IMG/VR virus record: IMGVR_UViG_3300032116_001561
Span: 1-20,842 of that record
DNA length: 20,842 nt
Origin: a virus
Direction: 5' to 3' (one strand)
Part shown: positions 5,521 through 15,079 of the stretch, one piece after another
Numbering within the stretch: position 1 is the stretch's first letter
Layout: every line of letters starts with the position of its first letter
Notes under the pieces: model-generated
What the model saw: only the letters and a program-made list of their open reading frames with translations
Told to the model about the DNA's origin: nothing
The model's database searches: none
Translations under genes and position numbers: made by a program

Positions 5521-8500
5521 TACTCACCTTCTCGCTTTCTGCGACGCAACTCTGCTTCAATCATCGAATCAGTGACCTCGCGCACGGGGATGCCGAAGTA
5601 ACTTGCCCAGTTACTGCGACGACGCTCCTTGTTGTAATCATCTTCGCCAGACAAACGACTGAGTTGCGCCAACGGCGGAACGAGGTTGTTCATTGCGTAG
5701 TTGAATCTGTCGGTCGTGCCCATGCTGCCGTCTGGCAATTCCTTTGACTGGCCCAACAGAACCGCCAAAGCGGATACTGCCGGGGAAAACGCACCACCCG
5801 TAACTTCCTGCGCCTTTTCGCTGAACTGCGTGTCGGTGTACATTTTGCGCTTTGCGAAGACTGCTTCGAGCGGCACGCGAAGACCAGGGTTGACATAAGA
5901 GGTCAGCCGCATTGGGTCGGCCAGTTCGGACAATTGCTGATTCAGTTTATTGAATCCGAAGTCGGGGTTTACGTACAGGCCATCGGCAATCTTCACGCCA
6001 CCCGATTCGCGCAACCACTTGGGCACGACTTCGCCCTCGTCTTCTTCGGCACGAATTGAGTTCGTCACTCTCTGGTACATGAGGTAAGCACGAGGATTCT
6101 CGTACTGGTTCACAATCTGCATTGGCAGGTTGCGCGACATCCAGAACCAGAATGGGACGAACTGACGCATCACCGTGTCCGCCGGTGTCGTCGTGCTGTA
6201 GTCAAACAAGAATCGCTTGACCCTGGCTGTCGCATCGTTGAAGTCTCCGCCCTTCACAACGGTGTCCCAGGCGAGCATAAAGCGAGCCGAACCTTCCGAT
6301 ACTTCATTGGCCTTTCGGAAAGCATTGACGTATCCATTGTCAACCAGCCACTTGCGCTTGGGATTAAACATCCTCAACGCTTCCGTAGCGCGACCGTATC
6401 CTGATGCGTCCATTGCTGCGATAGCGGTAGTCACGCGCGGGTCTTGCTTGGCAAGCCATCCCGCTTCGTCGCCAGTCTTGACCGCTCCACGCCAAGCCCT
6501 GTACAGGCGTAGTCCCTCGGTCATGTTTCCGATATCAGCACCACCAGCAATGCACATGAATGTATTGCCCATGCTGTTTCGAACAACGAATCCAGGCGTC
6601 GATACTGCGTATGCCTTAAAGAATCCGGTGTACTTGCTGAGGAACTTGCTGAGTGCCCTGGCAAATTCGGGAACCTGGAGACGCGACATGTTTACATACA
6701 TGTCGCTTAGCCACTTCTCCGCCTGGTATGAGGGCATGCCGTATGCTTGCAGGCTAACAAATCCCTTGGCCTTGTCGACCTCCTTGACAATTCGTTGACC
6801 GACAGTACCATCTGCGAGACCAGCGTTGAACTTCTGAAGGAACTGTTCCTGGTTTGTCGACGACATAAACTCATATTCGAGATTAGCCAGGTCGGTGCGA
6901 AGCCTGGTCATAATGTCAATCTGGTCGGCGCTGCTCTGGGGTAGCAGGTCATCGATGATTGAATCGGCCTCGTCCAACCATGCGAGCACATCACCAACAA
7001 ACGCCATGTCGTTGTCAGTACGCTTCAGGAATTTCTCAATGTCTCCCATGAGAGTAGCCAACCGCTCACGGTTGGCGTGCAACTTGGGGATAATTGTTTC
7101 GGCGTACTCAGCCGCGCTCATCGCAAACAATTCAGCACTATCGAACTTGGCCATTGCATCAACCTGCGTCTTGCCGGCTTTCACCAAACGCTTCTGAGCA
7201 TCCTTGGCCGCCGACTTCAATGGCTTAGCGAGAGCCTTCTGCTCTTTGGCCCAAGCCTTCTTGGTCTTCTCGAGTTCTCCAGCGAGGTCTTCCTTCTGGT
7301 CGGCAATTGCGGCGACAGCCCGCTTGCGCAAACTAACCTCAAGACCCAGTGTCATGCGGCCAGTCGCCATATCGAAGTTGGGTTCGAGTTCCTTGGAGTA
7401 GTAAATCGCCTGGTCTGCAAGTCTCTTGATTTCAGCGGCATTGGCCGCATCATCAGCACCACGAACAAGCATTGTGCCCGATGGACCAACCGGCCCCTTC
7501 TCAATCGGACGCAGTTCCAGAATCTCGTCACGAATTTTTTCTATTGCCTCAGTTGGTTTCAGCCGCTTCGAGCGGCTTCCCTGGATTGGGTTCACAAGTT
7601 GGTCGTAGCGAGCCATGACATCGTACTCAATGTCATCACCAAGACGAGAAGTCATCTGCTCCATCGTTTGAACCATCTTGGTAGCAATGCCTTCGGCAAC
7701 ACCAAGTTTGCCGCGTGCATCAGTATCCAGTTTGTCTGCCTGTTCGCGCATACGAGCGGCAAGGTCGGCAGCCGCCTCCTTTGACTTCACGATTTCACGA
7801 TACTTCGCAGCCTGTGCCGTGCGCTCGAGTTCATCGACCTTGTCGAGAACCTTCTTGTCCACCGACTGGCTCCACACCCTTTCGAGGTGACCTCTACGAG
7901 CCGTGGTCTGCCACGGCGATGAATTGCGGGGCAACCTGGAAATACCACCAGTCAATTCGTCAATGGTGAAATCACCATTCTTCAATCCCTGGTTGATGAA
8001 GTGCGCCTTCATTAGGGCCGAGCGTTGCACATCGGGCTGCGAAGCACGAATCAACATCTGAATACGGTTGCGATATTCCGTTAGGCGCTTAATCTCCGCA
8101 TCAATTGTCGGCTTGACTATTGCCTCGAAGAAACTGACCTTCGAACCGGCGGCACTCACGAACTCCAACGGCCTGTCTCCGTAGGTTGTCGAAGGACGCG
8201 AGAGCCAGCGCTCCAACAGAGCGCGTGTTTCATCTGACATCTGCTGCTCGCGCAACAACTTCTTGACGGCATTGCCAATGCGGCCGTTTGTTCTGTTGTA
8301 TTCAAGTTCAAGCAAGTAGGTATCGACTCGACGGCCTTCGGCTGCCAGTCTCTCTACGCCAGCGGTGTCACCAGCGGTAAGGAACAATGATTCAATTTCC
8401 TCTGCGCTGAACTGAATATCACTACCATCGCGCTGGACAAAGCGCGATGCGTCAATACGTCTAGACAGTTTGACATTCGCTTCTTCAATACTCTTGCTTA

Positions 8501-11500
8501 GTTCATCAATCTCAACCTGCTTGGCGGCCCGCAACTTAGCGGCTGTCTCGTCCGTGATACTGCCAACGCCACCCTGAATATTGTTTTTTTCAATAACCAA
8601 CTTGGTGCGTTGATTCTCAAGAGAACGAACGTACTTCCGTAGTTCTTCCTTTCCTTCGCTCAGAATTGGGACGATGTTTTCGGTCTGACTTACCGATTCG
8701 GTATTACGTCCCAATCTATCCAGGTCGTCGTATATCTTATTGATTTCGGCTTGATACTTCTTCTCCGAAATCTTTCTGCTCGTGCGCATCGCATCGAGTT
8801 CATCGATGCGCTTGTAGAACTTCTCAATAGTCTTTTTGTTGCGGACATTCTTGGCGGCGTCTGGCACAAACTGCCCGCCGTCACGTTTAGTTGTTCCGCG
8901 AGCAAGCGACCAATACTTCTGGCCCACATTACCTGGCTTTACATCATCAGTAATCTGACCACGCGAAGTGACCGGAACCCACTTGCTGTTCTCATCTCGC
9001 CTAATAAAGATTTCAATACCCGTGTCGAATAATTCACGAGCCTTGGTCACATGAGTTCTGACCAGAGGAATCTTTACCCCACCCTCGCTGGCTACGTCAG
9101 CGAGCATCATGATTACATCGTTCAATCCACGACGCTCAACCGCCGCCAAATAATCTGGAGAGTTCTTGATTTCAAAAATGCTGCGCACAACATCGCGCAC
9201 CTTTGACAAGTCTTCTTGCGTCATCCCTTCGCGTTGTGCTTTTGTCAGCGGCATCCGCGGCCTTTGGCCAGCAGGGATGCCGAGTGTTTCCGCAAGCAAC
9301 TCCAACTCCGACAATTCGGTCTGCTGCTTTTCGAGAGCCTGCTTGGCCGCAGCACTTGCTTCGTCGGCAAGTCTTACGGCAGCAACTGCTTCTTCAAGTT
9401 GGGCGGCTGTTGCTCGCAGCGATGCTCCAAGTGAAGATGGAACATTTACGTTCCACTGACGAGAGCCGAACACCGCCTTGTCGTATGGGTCAATAAACGG
9501 GTCTGCCGCACGCTGGAGCCACAAAACATTACGACGCGTTGACCTGTTGTCACCCCCGACTGACTTGATTGTTTCAGCCAACCACGACGACAGTTCTTCC
9601 ATCGAAGCATTTGGTCCATAGCGCTCGACCGTAACCCACTTATTGCCAATCTTGCGCTTGACACCAGGCTCGGACTTGACAATAATTTCTAGTTGTTCCT
9701 TGATTATAGGAAGCCCAGTATTGCGCTTTGCTCCAGGAAATACAGCCTGGTACCAATCGCGCAATTCCTCTATCATTTCTTTGCGCATCGACTGGGCGAC
9801 ATCGAGATTAGTCGCTTTGAGTTCCTTGAACTCTACGGTACTACTTCTGAGTCCACCAAACTGATTCAACTTGCGAAGAAGTCTAGGCGCATCAGCATTG
9901 CCTCGCGCCTTTGCAACAGCACGGGAAATGGCTGGAGTCTTAATTGCTTCTTCAATTGCCTCGTATGCCTTAGCCGGGCTGTCGTATTCGCCGTTGAGAA
10001 TCTTGTACTGAATATCCCTGAGAGCGCTCCAGGCATTGGCCTGGCTTTCGGATACGGAACCAATGCGGTCCAGGAAATCACGAGCAACGCGATTGTAAAT
10101 TTCTTGGACAACACCAAGACCCGGCACCATATTGGCCGATGCATATACATCGACAGTTGCGGCAATGCGCTTTTCAACATCAGCAACAAACCACAACTTT
10201 GTCAACAGGTCTTGCAATTGGTCGGACGAGTCGGAGCGGACAACATCCGCTACGTCTCGGACACCCCCAATCAATTTGCCACGCTTGTTTATTTCAGTAC
10301 CAAAGTACTGAACGGGGATGTCCGGGAATTCGCGTGCGATTTCTGCATCGAGTGCTTGCAACTGGCCACGAAGAGAATTCTCCCTGGCCTCGCGCTTCAC
10401 TACTTCAACAAGAGATTTCTTGATTGCATTGGCATCAAAATAATTACCAATTGCTTTTACGCTCTGAATCGCCGACCCAAGCGCATCGCCTTCGCGCAAA
10501 GCCTTTTCAGCAAGTTCTTCACGGAACTCCGCACTATCTTCAAAGCCCAGAATCCTGGCCTGCAGCCGGTCACGCGCTCCCTTGCCCGCATCAACCGGGC
10601 GCTTTTCCTTACCGATGTCAACAATCTTCCCACCACGCCGAGCACCGCGTGACTTCTGCGTCGGCACGGTGATGCTGTCGGTGATTGTCCCCCTGGTAAT
10701 TCCTTCGATATATGAATCAACATCGTCGTTGTCACCATAGCGAATCAGCCATTCAACATCATCGACCATGTTCGACATGTCAATAGTGAGCGACTTCTCA
10801 ATGGCCTTCGAGCCAATCTTGCCAGTCGTGTCGTATCCAACCGTGACGGTAATTGACTTGGAGTTTTCAAAGTTCGAACCGATGCCCTTGAGAATCTTCA
10901 TGATGTCGTCGACATCCAATTCCCTGGGCACTCCCTGGAATCCCGCATCTTCAGCGAGACCAAGAAGTCCATCGAAGTAGTGGCGTACTGCCATGTACTC
11001 GGGCCGAACCAGCAGTTCGGCCAATCTGTCCATAGGCTGAGCAATCTTTGCGTCAGCAATTGCGCGCCCCATGACGGTATCGGCGTTCAGGAATTCGTTG
11101 GCAAGCCTGCGAGAAGCAACATACTCTCTGATGCCAACGGCAAGCGAACGCTCCGCTGAAATCAAATTAGAGCGTCGTGCCGCAATTGTCGCCGCACGAC
11201 GACCCTTGAATCGGCTTTCGTTGAGACTCCTATGGATTCTGTCTGCGTCTGCGGCTTTTCTCATTACGCCGTTGGGTCCAAACAGCGACTCCCACATTTC
11301 GGGCTGAGATGTACGCAGGCGAGGGTTGGCGGAAGCAACCCACAGCAATGCCTGACGCATCTCCCCAACTGTGGCATTGCCACGGATTGATGATTCAACT
11401 ATTTCGGCAACCCGCTTCTCGCTCATATTCTTGAGCGAATCGACAGTAATGCTGTTGTCGGGGTTTGCTACCTTCCACCATGATTCTTTGGAGGCGGCAA

Positions 11501-13661
11501 TAAGCGCCTCGACTCGCTTACCCTCAACATCGACGGGTACGCCGGTCGATACCGCTTCCTTCAATTCCCTAGCAAGATTGGTAATTGCGTCGCTACCAGA
11601 GAATGAACCCTCGTTCATAATCTTGTCGAGGTTTTCCTGAATGAATGCCCCGACTTTGCCAATCTCCTCTTCAATGTTGAATAGACGCTGGGCATCGGCC
11701 TCTGCGCGCACAAGCGCACGCTGGACATCTTCGAGCCGAGCCTGCGGCTCGGTGAGTGCGGCGCGTGCAAATTCAAGGCGAGCGACGACAGCCTCGTAAT
11801 CGGATTCAAGGGAACGAATTACATCGGGCACTTCTTCATACAAGGCAGACAAACGATTGCTGTGTTCGAGCATGTCCGCAATAGCATCATCAAGGAGGAT
11901 GCCCGCGTCGTAGATTCCAGCAGCAGTCAAAGCCTGCTTGTTCACGGCAGACAAAGCCTCACGGGCTTTGCTTGCCGCAGAAGAAATTGCGGCAGTGCGG
12001 CGTTCGGTAGCCAACTTCAGCGCCTTCTTGGCGTCCTTCAATACCTGTGGGTCTGACTTCTTGAGTACATCGGACAGGGGCTGGAAAACGCCCTTCTCGA
12101 CCAGATACTGCTTTCGCGCAATCAAGCCCATCTGCTCTGCGTACGAACCAACATACTTCTGCATGACCGTTGCTGCGTTTGTTTCAAAGAACTCACCCTT
12201 GAAACCAGCATCGTTGGCAATCTTATTCAGCCTGTCGACGGTAATTGGCCCATCAATATCCTTGAGGGGAACCCCGAAGAACTCATCGTCGAGTGTCATT
12301 CTGTGCTTGAACGAACCAGCATTATCGAGGGGGTTGAACAGAATCTCCCTCAATGCCGATGTGTTCTTTGTGTTCTTGCTCGTCACATAGAACAGAGCAT
12401 CGTCCGTCATCATGTGAGGGAAATAGTTCTTGACCCTGCTGGCTTCGTAAGCCGGGTCAACGGCCTTGGCCGCAGTATCAATATCATTCCAAAGCACATC
12501 AAACCAATCGCGCAACTTGCCGGCAACGCGCTGTTCAACTGTCGTCGCAAGACCTGTCACGGGGTCGACAAACGGAAGTTCTCCTTCAAGAATCTTCCGC
12601 ACATTGGGCGTTGCCGCCCTGAAATCCTTTTCACCGACTTCCTTGATGAGTCCGTCAACAAGGGCAGAAGCCTTGCGCGATGCTGCGCCAACGGCCTTGC
12701 GTCTGGTGTTGTCCGATACAACCATGTGTAGATATTTTGCAGCGCGTTCAGTCGGTGCCGTGCCACGAGCCAGAGCCTTTCTAGCATCCGCAACATCGTC
12801 GGGCGTAAATACATCTGCTGCACGCTTGAACAAGTGGTCGCCAGACCACGTGCGCATAGAAGCAAGCGAGCCTTCAAGGGCCTGGCCAGTTCTTGTGAAT
12901 CCAACGCGACGACCCATGAAGTAGACGCCGGCTCGGTCCATTCCAAGCGTCTCGAACACTTCATCTTTCTGGTCCGCCAATGCTGAACGACCATAGCGGT
13001 ACGCCCTCTTTGCGAGGTCCGCATCACCAGTCTTTTCGAGAACGCGAACGGCAAGAGCCTCACGTCCCGAACGCCCAGTAACTGGATTAAATCCAATGCG
13101 TGCAGCACGCTTCGACAACTGTTCGGCAGTTTCGCCAGCGACTTCACTGCCAATACGGAGCGCTCGACTGCCACCAAATGTAACGTACGTCAGGGGGTCG
13201 GTGACAATGTCACCAACAAAACCTAGCGCTCTGTTGCCCCACCTACCCCAGAAACTGTCATCCGAGAACACATCACCGAATACTGTTCCCCATCCAAATG
13301 TCGGGTCAGTTATTTGCTTGCCAAGGTCATTCCACGAAGCATTGGTGTTTGGGTCACTGTCGAGTGCATCAGCAATTTCCTGAGCAACAGAAGGAATAAC
13401 GCGACCGGGCAAGGAGATAATCTCTCCAGCCTTGCCAACCACCTTGCCGACAGGACTCTCAAGAATGTCCTGGAGGACACCCATGAGTCCACCGGCTTCC
13501 TTGCTCTTGGGCTTGTCAGCACCAAGCGACCAACTCTCCGTCTTCGTCGGAGGTGGTAGCCGCATGACATCACTGCGACGAACAACAGCGGGTGTAGTCC
13601 TCTGCCCTCCTGTCGCCGTAGTCCTGGGATTTGCGTTTAGGATTTCCTCCCAAGTCGCCAC
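5520..13661 (-). CDS. Giant internal virion / ejection-type protein (2713 residues)
   Basis: Probably carried in the capsid and injected with the DNA; role inferred from position after capsid, adaptor and nozzle genes and from sequence style. Starts with GTG at 13661, overlapping the previous TAG by one base, with GGAGG nine bases upstream. Residues 1-560 include a hydrophobic Gly-rich part (about 135-165, GNRALGFVGDIVTDPLTYVT) and KNYFPHM near 415, a pattern of large phage polyvalent proteins. About 560-2250 is long helical, coiled-coil-like sequence rich in Glu, Lys, Ala and Arg (for example near 640-670, 1440, 1950-1990 and 2120-2170). About 2260-2713 is compact: STPGFVVRNSMGNTF (near 2350), then FLFDYSTTTPAD and FVPFWFWMSRNLPMQIV (near 2485-2515), a signature of the C-termini of such proteins. 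No polymerase or lysozyme motif found. Spot GC content is lower mid-gene. Confidence 0.85.
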   Translation of the reverse strand: MATWEEILNANPRTTATGGQRTTPAVVRRSDVMRLPPPTKTESWSLGADKPKSKEAGGLMGVLQDILESPVGKVVGKAGEIISLPGRVIPSVAQEIADALDSDPNTNASWNDLGKQITDPTFGWGTVFGDVFSDDSFWGRWGNRALGFVGDIVTDPLTYVTFGGSRALRIGSEVAGETAEQLSKRAARIGFNPVTGRSGREALAVRVLEKTGDADLAKRAYRYGRSALADQKDEVFETLGMDRAGVYFMGRRVGFTRTGQALEGSLASMRTWSGDHLFKRAADVFTPDDVADARKALARGTAPTERAAKYLHMVVSDNTRRKAVGAASRKASALVDGLIKEVGEKDFRAATPNVRKILEGELPFVDPVTGLATTVEQRVAGKLRDWFDVLWNDIDTAAKAVDPAYEASRVKNYFPHMMTDDALFYVTSKNTKNTSALREILFNPLDNAGSFKHRMTLDDEFFGVPLKDIDGPITVDRLNKIANDAGFKGEFFETNAATVMQKYVGSYAEQMGLIARKQYLVEKGVFQPLSDVLKKSDPQVLKDAKKALKLATERRTAAISSAASKAREALSAVNKQALTAAGIYDAGILLDDAIADMLEHSNRLSALYEEVPDVIRSLESDYEAVVARLEFARAALTEPQARLEDVQRALVRAEADAQRLFNIEEEIGKVGAFIQENLDKIMNEGSFSGSDAITNLARELKEAVSTGVPVDVEGKRVEALIAASKESWWKVANPDNSITVDSLKNMSEKRVAEIVESSIRGNATVGEMRQALLWVASANPRLRTSQPEMWESLFGPNGVMRKAADADRIHRSLNESRFKGRRAATIAARRSNLISAERSLAVGIREYVASRRLANEFLNADTVMGRAIADAKIAQPMDRLAELLVRPEYMAVRHYFDGLLGLAEDAGFQGVPRELDVDDIMKILKGIGSNFENSKSITVTVGYDTTGKIGSKAIEKSLTIDMSNMVDDVEWLIRYGDNDDVDSYIEGITRGTITDSITVPTQKSRGARRGGKIVDIGKEKRPVDAGKGARDRLQARILGFEDSAEFREELAEKALREGDALGSAIQSVKAIGNYFDANAIKKSLVEVVKREARENSLRGQLQALDAEIAREFPDIPVQYFGTEINKRGKLIGGVRDVADVVRSDSSDQLQDLLTKLWFVADVEKRIAATVDVYASANMVPGLGVVQEIYNRVARDFLDRIGSVSESQANAWSALRDIQYKILNGEYDSPAKAYEAIEEAIKTPAISRAVAKARGNADAPRLLRKLNQFGGLRSSTVEFKELKATNLDVAQSMRKEMIEELRDWYQAVFPGAKRNTGLPIIKEQLEIIVKSEPGVKRKIGNKWVTVERYGPNASMEELSSWLAETIKSVGGDNRSTRRNVLWLQRAADPFIDPYDKAVFGSRQWNVNVPSSLGASLRATAAQLEEAVAAVRLADEASAAAKQALEKQQTELSELELLAETLGIPAGQRPRMPLTKAQREGMTQEDLSKVRDVVRSIFEIKNSPDYLAAVERRGLNDVIMMLADVASEGGVKIPLVRTHVTKARELFDTGIEIFIRRDENSKWVPVTSRGQITDDVKPGNVGQKYWSLARGTTKRDGGQFVPDAAKNVRNKKTIEKFYKRIDELDAMRTSRKISEKKYQAEINKIYDDLDRLGRNTESVSQTENIVPILSEGKEELRKYVRSLENQRTKLVIEKNNIQGGVGSITDETAAKLRAAKQVEIDELSKSIEEANVKLSRRIDASRFVQRDGSDIQFSAEEIESLFLTAGDTAGVERLAAEGRRVDTYLLELEYNRTNGRIGNAVKKLLREQQMSDETRALLERWLSRPSTTYGDRPLEFVSAAGSKVSFFEAIVKPTIDAEIKRLTEYRNRIQMLIRASQPDVQRSALMKAHFINQGLKNGDFTIDELTGGISRLPRNSSPWQTTARRGHLERVWSQSVDKKVLDKVDELERTAQAAKYREIVKSKEAAADLAARMREQADKLDTDARGKLGVAEGIATKMVQTMEQMTSRLGDDIEYDVMARYDQLVNPIQGSRSKRLKPTEAIEKIRDEILELRPIEKGPVGPSGTMLVRGADDAANAAEIKRLADQAIYYSKELEPNFDMATGRMTLGLEVSLRKRAVAAIADQKEDLAGELEKTKKAWAKEQKALAKPLKSAAKDAQKRLVKAGKTQVDAMAKFDSAELFAMSAAEYAETIIPKLHANRERLATLMGDIEKFLKRTDNDMAFVGDVLAWLDEADSIIDDLLPQSSADQIDIMTRLRTDLANLEYEFMSSTNQEQFLQKFNAGLADGTVGQRIVKEVDKAKGFVSLQAYGMPSYQAEKWLSDMYVNMSRLQVPEFARALSKFLSKYTGFFKAYAVSTPGFVVRNSMGNTFMCIAGGADIGNMTEGLRLYRAWRGAVKTGDEAGWLAKQDPRVTTAIAAMDASGYGRATEALRMFNPKRKWLVDNGYVNAFRKANEVSEGSARFMLAWDTVVKGGDFNDATARVKRFLFDYSTTTPADTVMRQFVPFWFWMSRNLPMQIVNQYENPRAYLMYQRVTNSIRAEEDEGEVVPKWLRESGGVKIADGLYVNPDFGFNKLNQQLSELADPMRLTSYVNPGLRVPLEAVFAKRKMYTDTQFSEKAQEVTGGAFSPAVSALAVLLGQSKELPDGSMGTTDRFNYAMNNLVPPLAQLSRLSGEDDYNKERRRSNWASYFGIPVREVTDSMIEAELRRRKREGE

Positions 13662-15079
13662 TACTGCATTCCTCCAGCAATCATGTTGGCCATTGTGTCA
13701 ATCTCTTGGTCCGAAAGAACTCGCGGTGCTGGACGAGTTGCTTTTGGCTTTTCAGGAGCCGGCATGGCAGCGAGTGCCGCCAACTGCGGCATACGCTGCA
13801 ACCACTGCAAAGCAGGGACTGTTCCCCTCTGTTGGGCTTCTAACATTTTGGCCGCAACTTGCGCTTCAGCATTTGCGGCAACTTCCTTCTTCCTCTGGCG
13901 CTCTTCGCCCATACCCTTGGCTGTGTAATAAGCAGCCTGCCTGGCCCAGTAGTCCTGCGACTTCTGCTCCTGCGTCGGTTGCTTTGTCGAAGATTTGACT
14001 TCAGTTCTTGTTGTGGGCCTGCCGCCAGGTGCGGTAGTTTCGAGATAAGACTTGCCCGCTTCATACACAATTTTTCCGCTATTGGGAAGTTTGATTTCCT
14101 GGCGGTATTTTCCGGGATTGTATTTTCTGTCAGCGGATTCATTGCGCAATTGAGATATTTCTGTATCACTCAACGGTTGAGAAATGGCCTTGAGTTTGCC
14201 GTTTGAGTCGTACCTATACGCCTTTGTCTTTCCCTCTTCCTGGCGAAGAATTACATTGAATCCATTGATGGTTCCAAGTTCTTCGTAACCAAGTTGACGC
14301 GTCGTCTGTGGCATGCTGAACTGGGTGAGGGCGCGCTGGTACGCGTCTTCGATATCCTTCCAGCCGCGGGTCTTCCAGCCTGATTCAACAATCTCCTGGT
14401 CGCGCTCATACGCTTCCATCTGCGGGCGCAACTGCTCCTGCAGTTTCGCCGCCTGGTCCACGGTCGCCATATCTGGAATGGTTCGCCAGAACTCAGGTTC
14501 CGACAACGGACCCTTCCATCCCATAGCACGAAGATTCTCTCTGGCCTTTTCGCCAAGGAGAGGCTTCATCAGCATCCCAGTTGACTCGTCAATAAAGTAT
14601 TCTCCAGTTTGCCGCTTCTCTTCGACAATCTGGTAGTTGCTCCACACCTTCTCAAACTTCTCGAGTTCACTCTGCATGCTGTCGTACAACGACATGCGGG
14701 CAGAGGATGTCTCGGGGTCGGCGTCCAGTAGTTTTGCCTTCAGCCTACGGACATAACCGCTGGCGGTGTTGACGCCATTCATAATGTCGCTCATGCCCTG
14801 GAGCAATTCCTGTTCACCAGCGGCTGACGCGCGATTGAGCATTGACTCATAATCGTATTCATTCGCATCGCCAACCGGTTCATGCGTGGCATTGCGAATC
14901 TGCATCAACAGCATGTCGGGCGTAATCAAACCTGAGTTGTACATGAAGACGGGGTCAAACGTCATCATGCCAGCATCCTGCACGAGATTCAATTGCGATG
15001 CCGCGCTTGGCATTAATGGCAGGCCGTAGGTACCGTAGCCCATCATGTACGCAAGCATTGCCTCTTCTTCGGGTGTCAT
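13661..15079 (-). CDS. Probable internal virion protein
   Basis: 472 residues from the ATG at 15079, whose ATGA overlaps the upstream stop. A TTG four codons earlier is less likely. Not matched to a named family. The N-terminus is Met-rich (MTPEEEAMLAYMMGYGTYG), then come helical segments rich in Gln/Glu (about 95-145 and 210-260), a short beta-like stretch (GFNVILRQEEGKTKAYRYD, near 270-290), and a Lys/Gln/Ala-rich tail with PAPEKPKATRPAPR before the final LSDQEIDTMANMIAGGM. Placed directly before the giant gene, it is likely part of the same ejected or core complex. Could instead be a head-interior assembly factor. It ends with TAG that overlaps the giant gene's GTG. Confidence 0.75.
   Translation of the reverse strand: MTPEEEAMLAYMMGYGTYGLPLMPSAASQLNLVQDAGMMTFDPVFMYNSGLITPDMLLMQIRNATHEPVGDANEYDYESMLNRASAAGEQELLQGMSDIMNGVNTASGYVRRLKAKLLDADPETSSARMSLYDSMQSELEKFEKVWSNYQIVEEKRQTGEYFIDESTGMLMKPLLGEKARENLRAMGWKGPLSEPEFWRTIPDMATVDQAAKLQEQLRPQMEAYERDQEIVESGWKTRGWKDIEDAYQRALTQFSMPQTTRQLGYEELGTINGFNVILRQEEGKTKAYRYDSNGKLKAISQPLSDTEISQLRNESADRKYNPGKYRQEIKLPNSGKIVYEAGKSYLETTAPGGRPTTRTEVKSSTKQPTQEQKSQDYWARQAAYYTAKGMGEERQRKKEVAANAEAQVAAKMLEAQQRGTVPALQWLQRMPQLAALAAMPAPEKPKATRPAPRVLSDQEIDTMANMIAGGMQ
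13671..13675 (-). promoter_or_regulatory. Ribosome binding site for the giant gene
   Basis: Reads GGAGG on the minus strand, nine bases before the GTG at 13661. It decides a GTG start and supports translation of the giant protein in its own right as well as by stop-start coupling. Confidence 0.65.

Noticed and set aside
7561-7577. Seven-pair inverted repeat AGCCGCT/AGCGGCT in the giant gene
   Set aside because: Short, GC-rich, fully coding, with no link to a start, stop or T-run; such repeats (another at 11736-11752) are expected by chance in a gene this long.
7077-7784. Plus-strand open frame of 235 residues inside the giant gene
   Set aside because: Antisense shadow with Cys/His/Leu-rich, low-order sequence and no good start signal.
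9693-10652. Long open frame (319 residues) on the plus strand inside the giant gene
   Set aside because: It is fully antisense to a continuous, well-supported gene. Its translation has no recognisable domain, and its codon choice looks like the reverse of the giant gene. Long antisense frames are common where TTA, CTA and TCA codons are rare.
5520-13661. Idea that the giant protein is a virion RNA polymerase like that of phage N4
   Set aside because: Length is in the range, but I could not find a credible set of the single-subunit polymerase motifs in order. Isolated TGR and Tyr-Gly strings occur by chance.
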